Shown here: positions 43,734-47,374 of the stretch, piece after piece
How the letters are laid out: each line of letters begins with the position of its first letter
Position numbering within the stretch: the stretch's first letter is position 1
Assembly (NCBI GenBank): GCA_016712565.1
Contig: JADJQU010000016.1
Span: forward strand, 1 to 47,374
Origin: Planctomycetota bacterium
GTDB lineage: Bacteria > Planctomycetota > UBA1135 > GCA-002686595
Direction of reading: 5' to 3'
Length of the DNA: 47,374 bases
Made by a program: the position numbers and the translations under genes
The notes under the pieces: model-generated
The model's input: the letters and a program-made list of their open reading frames with translations, nothing else
Databases searched by the model: none
Told to the model about the DNA's origin: nothing

Positions 43734-44375
43734 ATGATCACCGATCCCGACGCCAAGCTGGTTCAGGCCTGCCAGGCCGCCCTGGCGGGGTGGGTCAGGG
43801 GGCCAGCTGGGGCTGGAGGGTCCCTTCCGGGACCTCTACGAACAGTACAAGGACCGCGTCTACAACGTCTGCTTCCGGATCTCGGGCAACACGGCGGACG
43901 CCCTGGACGCCAGTCAGGAGACCTTCGGGATCCTGTTCCGCAAGTTGCCGGACTTCCGATTCCAGTCGAAGTTCTCCAGCTGGGTGTACCGCATCGCGGT
44001 CAACGCCAGCATCGACCTGCGCCGACGCTCCGCCGCCTGGCCTCACTGGAGGGCATGGCCCAGGAGCAGTCCCAGGCAGAGGGTTGGGCCGGAAGGGTCC
44101 ACGAACTCACGGATGAGCGCGCGGAGCTGCCCGTGACGGCGATGACCCGCCAGGAATTGGAGCAGCAGATCCAGGGCGCCATCGATCGCCTGTCGCCGAA
44201 GCTGCGCGCCATCACGGTGCTGCGCTACGTGGAGGCGCTCTCCTACGAGGAAATCGCCGAAGCCCTGCAGGTGTCCCTCGGCACGGTGAAGTCGCGGCTG
44301 GCGCGCGCCCACGAGTCCCTTGATCGCGAGCTGACCCCCGATTCTCGACCGCTACCACGTCGGCGAGGTGATTGA
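43734..44375 (+). pseudogene. ECF sigma factor (RpoE-like), frameshifted
   Basis: ATG 43734 opens MITDPDAKLVQACQAALAG. The frame then shifts near 43800 into FRDLYEQYKDRVYNVCFRIS, DASQETFGILFRKLPDF and SWVYRIAVNASIDLRRR (sigma region 2), and shifts back near 44035 into LSPKLRAITVLRYVEALSYE and VSLGTVKSRLARAHESL (sigma region 4). All parts of an ECF sigma factor are present in order, so only two indels separate this from an intact gene. The anti-sigma and RseB-like region follows directly, the usual arrangement for envelope-stress sigma factors. Given the damage throughout this end of the window, sequencing error is the likelier cause. Confidence 0.75.
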
Positions 44376-45931
44376 GGCCCCGGTGAGCGCGCAACAGCCG
44401 AGCCACGGGCCCCAACCGGCCCCCGGAGGCCTGTCTGGCGGCCAGGGAACTCCTGCTGGGGACCTCGTCCTGCCGACGCGCCCGGTCATGCACTGCGAGG
44501 CCTGTGCTCAATGGTTCGAGCGTGCCCGCCGTCAGGCACTGGCGCTGGGATCTCTCGCGCGCCTTACCGTGGAGCCGCGCCTGCTCGACGGCCGTGTGGT
44601 CGCCGAGCTCAACGCCGGGGCCCGCCAGGGCGCGCCGCCGCAACGCTGGCATTGCTCTCGCGTGCCTCGGCGCCGGAATCCCCTGCGGGAAGGGGTCGCG
44701 GAGCGATTGATGCGCCTGCCGCCTCGGGCCCCGCGGGAACTGGACCAGCGGGTGGCCGTGGAGCTTTCTGACCGGACCGAGCCCGCGTCGAGCGCGCGCT
44801 CGGCGTCCTGACGCGCCGAACGGCCCCCTGGAGCTCGATCGCCGGGTGGCCCAGGGATTCTTGGCCGCGGCCGGGACCCGGTGCCCGGCCCGACCGCCTC
44901 CCGTGGGCCCCTGCGGCCCGCCCTGCGGTGGCTTCCCTGGCCGCCGGGCTGGTGCTCGCGGTGGGGCGATCTCCCCTGGCTGCCCGTGGCCGCCTGTTCC
45001 GCGGCGAGGACTACGGCTTCCAAGTCGTCCACACCGCCTCCGTCGCGGATCTGGACCCGCAGCACGCGTTCCAGGGAATCCGCCGAGTGGAACTCCACTT
45101 CGAGGAATCCGGCGAGCCCCGCACGGTGGAGCTGCGTGAGCGGGTTTCCTCCAACGGCCAGGGGCAGTTCGCCCTGGAGGCCTTGGAGGTGATCCAGCCC
45201 CAGATGTCCGTCGGTCAGTACTCGGTCTTCCTGTCGCTGCAGTCCCTGCGCCAGGGCATGAACTGGCGCTATCGGGACTTCGCGATCGAGAACCTGGCCT
45301 TGTTCCAGCAGAACTATCGGTTCATCGACACCGGCGCCACGGGCGAGGTTGCCGGCTTTCCCACCCAGGAGTTCCGGGTGGAGCGGATCGACGGCCCGGC
45401 TCGATCCACCTGCTCTCCGTGGAGACCGTCACCGGCCTCGTGCTTGCCGCACGCGAGCAGGATGCCGAGGGCCAGCTGATCAGCGCCATGGTTTCGACAG
45501 CTTCGCCCTCGCGCGCCCGACCTGTCCGCGGTCGCCCTGGCACCAACGGATCAACGACGAGCAGCCCCTGCCCGTCGTGGGCACGCTGGCCGCGCAGATC
45601 GGCTTCCGAGCCCCGCTCGCCCCGCACCCTGCCGGCGGGGTTCCAGCTCGTGGAGCGCGGGCGGCTCGTGGATCCCACGGACCAGAGCACCTGGGTCAAG
45701 GCCACCTACAGCGACGGCCTGGAGTGCATCTTTTTCCTGCACGGCGGGCCGATCGTCAGCGACAACGGCATCCGGTCCGGGGCCCCCGAAATCAAGGCGG
45801 ACCTGGTGGAGGTCGCCGTCGCCGCCCCCTGGGTGGTGGCCCGGGGCAACCTGCGCGGCGAGCGCGTGCTCGTCCTGGGCAAAGTCCCCGAGCAGGAGCT
45901 CCTGGGGATGCTGCGCTCCGCCATGGAGTAG
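44373..45931 (+). pseudogene. Anti-sigma factor fused to MucB/RseB-like domain, frameshifted
   Basis: Three frames have to be joined (44373-44811, about 44928-45420, 45419-45931). The first encodes a putative anti-sigma N-terminus: HCEACAQWFERARRQALALG with a Cys pair as in zinc-binding anti-sigma domains. A hydrophobic segment with RSPLAARGRLF-like sequence near 44940 could be the membrane helix. The second frame has GEDYGFQVVHTASVADLD, RRVELHFEESGEPRTVELRE and AGFPTQEFRVERIDG, and the third FQLVERGRLVDPTDQST, KATYSDGLECIFFLHGG and VLVLGKVPEQELLGML. That order fits MucB/RseB, the periplasmic partner that shields RseA-type anti-sigma factors, whose C-terminal half carries the YSDGL motif. Here anti-sigma and RseB-like parts may be one chain or two genes; frame errors make this undecidable. 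Confidence 0.6.
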
Positions 45932-46127
45932 CCCGAGGTGGGCGACCTCTAGCGGGGCCCCTGGCCTCTGTCGCGCCTCCCCCGAGGATGTCCCCGGGGC
46001 GGCTGGACGGCCCGGATGGGCCCGGAACCGGCCGGGAAGTGGAATTTTCAGGGTTTCCGGCCTCCGGCCCACGGTGGGTAGTCTTTCCTGTTCGGTTCCC
46101 GCGGATGTCCGCGTGACCGGACCACCC

Positions 46128-46531
46128 ATGACTCCCGACGCCGACGGACAGCCCTTTTCCAGGTCCTACCTGAACTCGCCCCAGTACCGCGAGAGCGGTT
46201 GATGCGCAAGCTCAACACGCTGATCGCGGTGCTCGAGGTGGCCGCGGCCAGGTGCGGCGTTCCATGGACGCCACCGGCGCGGACGTGGCGAAAGCTCGGC
46301 CGCATCCGCGCGAACCTCCAGGACACGCTGGACGTCTGCGTTCGGGCGCGTTCGGCCCTGGAGCAGCGCGGCAAGATCAGCGGTGCCCTGGCGGACGACC
46401 TGTCGGAAGGTCGGTCGGACCTGGCCCAGTCGGCCCGGGCCCTGCACGAGGCGGGCGCCATGTCCGGACCCAGGAAGGCGGCTCGCAAACGCCCGGCGAT
46501 TGGACCTCCGCGGCCGAGGCCGCGCGGCTAA
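46128..46531 (+). pseudogene. Small conserved-looking hypothetical protein, frameshifted
   Basis: ATG 46128 starts MTPDADGQPFSRSYLNSPQY and stops at 46200; the frame beginning at 46199 continues with LMRKLNTLIAVLEVAAA and, after a second local shift near 46250-46290 (RRSMDATGADVAK in one frame), KLGRIRANLQDTLDVCVRAR and LEQRGKISGALADDLSE. The whole looks like one helical protein of about 130 residues. A candidate -10, TAGTCT, lies at 46079. No function can be suggested. The next 200 bases to the ThuA gene may hold its true end. Confidence 0.4.
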
Positions 46532-46740
46532 CGAGCAGCCCAGGATCCGGGCCGCGGACGTCACCGGCTGCGACCTGGACCAGCTGGCCCGCCAGCTCCA
46601 GGGCTGCCCGACGGACCGCCCCCGACCGGGGCTCGCTCCGCGGGAGCCGGCGTGCGGGTCATCACGGGCGCCCCCGGCGTACCATGGCTGCTCCTGGGCG
46701 AGGGACGCACGGTCGCGCGAGGGAGTATCCTCGCCGCGCG

Positions 46741-47374
46741 ATGACCCAGTCCTTCCTGCGCCCGTGGTTCGCGCTCGTCGCGGCCTGCCTGCTCGCACTG
46801 ACCTCCTCCGCCCAGGCTCCGCTGCGGGTCTTCCTGCGCGGAGGGCCCAAGACCCACGGGCCTGGGGAACACGACCATCCGGCCTTCGTGGCCGATTGGC
46901 AGCCCCTGCTCGCGGCCCGCGGGGCGGTGGTCGAGGGCGCCCTGCGGTTCCCCACCCGCGAGGAGCTCGAACACACCGACGTGCTCGTCCTCTATGCGGC
47001 CGAGGCCGGGTCGATTCACGGGGAGGAGCGCGCCGGTCTGGAGGCCTACCTGGCCCGCGGCGGCATCTGGTGGCGATCCACGACGCGGTCTGCGGCGACG
47101 ATCCCCATTGGTTCAAGACCGTGGTCGGCGGCGCCTGGGAGCACGGCCGCCAAGTGGGCCACCGGCACCACGGACCTCTACGTGCGCGACTTCGACCACC
47201 CGATCACCCGGGGCGTGGCCAACTGGCGCTTCGAGGACGAGCTCTACACCGGCTACCTGGAGCCCGACGCCCATGTGCTCATGGCGGGCTTCCAGGACAT
47301 GTTCACGATCTCGCCGCAGAGATGTGGACGTACGAAGGCGAACTACCGCGCCTTCGTGGCCATCCAGGGGCACT
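46741..47374 (+). CDS. Secreted ThuA-domain protein, partial and frameshifted
   Basis: ATG 46741 begins a signal peptide (RPWFALVAACLLALTSSAQ) and then LRVFLRGGPKTHGPGEHDHP, FVADWQPLLAARGAVVEGAL, TDVLVLYAAEAGSI and LEAYLARGGI, the opening of a ThuA (trehalose-utilisation-like, class I amidotransferase fold) domain. Near 47070 the frame shifts to VAIHDAVCGDDPHWFKTVVG and GGAWEHGR, then back near 47150 to LYVRDFDHPITRGVANWRF and EDELYTGYLEPDAHVLMAGF; a last shift near 47320 leads to NYRAFVAIQGH at the window end. Planctomycetes have many such exported ThuA proteins, thought to act on sugars, but no activity is proven for most. The reading-frame breaks fall at the end of the window and are probably errors. 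Confidence 0.8.
   Translation, partial: MTQSFLRPWFALVAACLLALTSSAQAPLRVFLRGGPKTHGPGEHDHPAFVADWQPLLAARGAVVEGALRFPTREELEHTDVLVLYAAEAGSIHGEERAGLEAYLARGGIWWRSTTRSAATIPIGSRPWSAAPGSTAAKWATGTTDLYVRDFDHPITRGVANWRFEDELYTGYLEPDAHVLMAGFQDMFTISPQRCGRTKANYRAFVAIQGH

Noticed and set aside
1..47374. CRISPR arrays, insertion sequences, rRNA genes, attachment sites
   Set aside because: No regularly spaced repeats, transposase motifs or rRNA sequence were seen; the single tRNA shows no flanking integration signature such as a direct repeat of its 3' end.

Overview
The window is about 47 kb of very GC-rich bacterial DNA. It most likely comes from an uncultured or little-studied member of the Planctomycetota. 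The evidence is an ECF sigma factor of the Sig-70_X6 type coupled to a Ser/Thr kinase with TPR-like repeats, large secreted proteins and lipoproteins typical of that phylum (one with the Cys-rich C-terminal module starting YCTAKPNSLGC), a ThuA-domain secreted protein, and a PadR regulator next to a permease-prefix-domain protein. The phylum is an inference from gene content; no marker gene is present apart from one tRNA.

Layout. 1-255 (-): start of a secreted protein that runs off the window. 952-2321: a glycosyltransferase broken by many frameshifts. 2621-3882: a frameshifted membrane protein resembling DUF4239. 4251-5822: an intact B12-binding radical SAM enzyme. 6445-9576: a large lipoprotein with Ig-like character, followed by a strong hairpin terminator. 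9761-11056: an SGNH-type hydrolase. 11088-11378 (-): a mini lipoprotein with a secretin-N-like domain. 11628-24482: the centrepiece, a respiratory cluster. 24584-27115: a HerA-like ATPase. 27534-27995: a PACE-type transporter. 28341-31855: ECF sigma factor and kinase. 32315-33688: a secreted protein. 34157-36071: PadR and a permease-prefix protein. 36551-40027: a giant flavin/iron-sulfur oxidoreductase. 40456-42000: a PhoX-like protein. 42195-42268 (-): tRNA-Arg(CCG). 42473-45931: a frameshifted calcium-motif protein, then a frameshifted sigma factor / anti-sigma / RseB-like module. 46128-46531: a small hypothetical. 46741-47374: a ThuA-domain protein running off the end.

The respiratory cluster encodes six multiheme c-type cytochromes with 4, 9, 18, 13, 19 and 5 heme-binding motifs (68 in all), plus a Rieske protein, a cytochrome b6-like protein and a subunit-IV-like protein. 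The Rieske and subunit-IV-like proteins both carry an N-terminal domain resembling the ferredoxin-like domain of DAHP synthase. The cytochrome b retains the two His ligands for the p-side heme, but both ligands of the n-side heme are replaced (Gln and Asn), and the PEWY motif of the quinol site reads LPWY. The 13- and 19-heme proteins are fused to a di-heme-type cytochrome b, as in Geobacter CbcL, and the 18-heme protein starts with a NapC/NrfH-like quinol-dehydrogenase module. I infer a membrane system that moves electrons between quinol and a periplasmic multiheme wire, with a remodelled and probably non-Q-cycling bc complex.

Reading frames are clean from about 4.2 to 42 kb but break repeatedly within about 4-5 kb of both ends. 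This looks like low-coverage contig ends rather than real gene decay.
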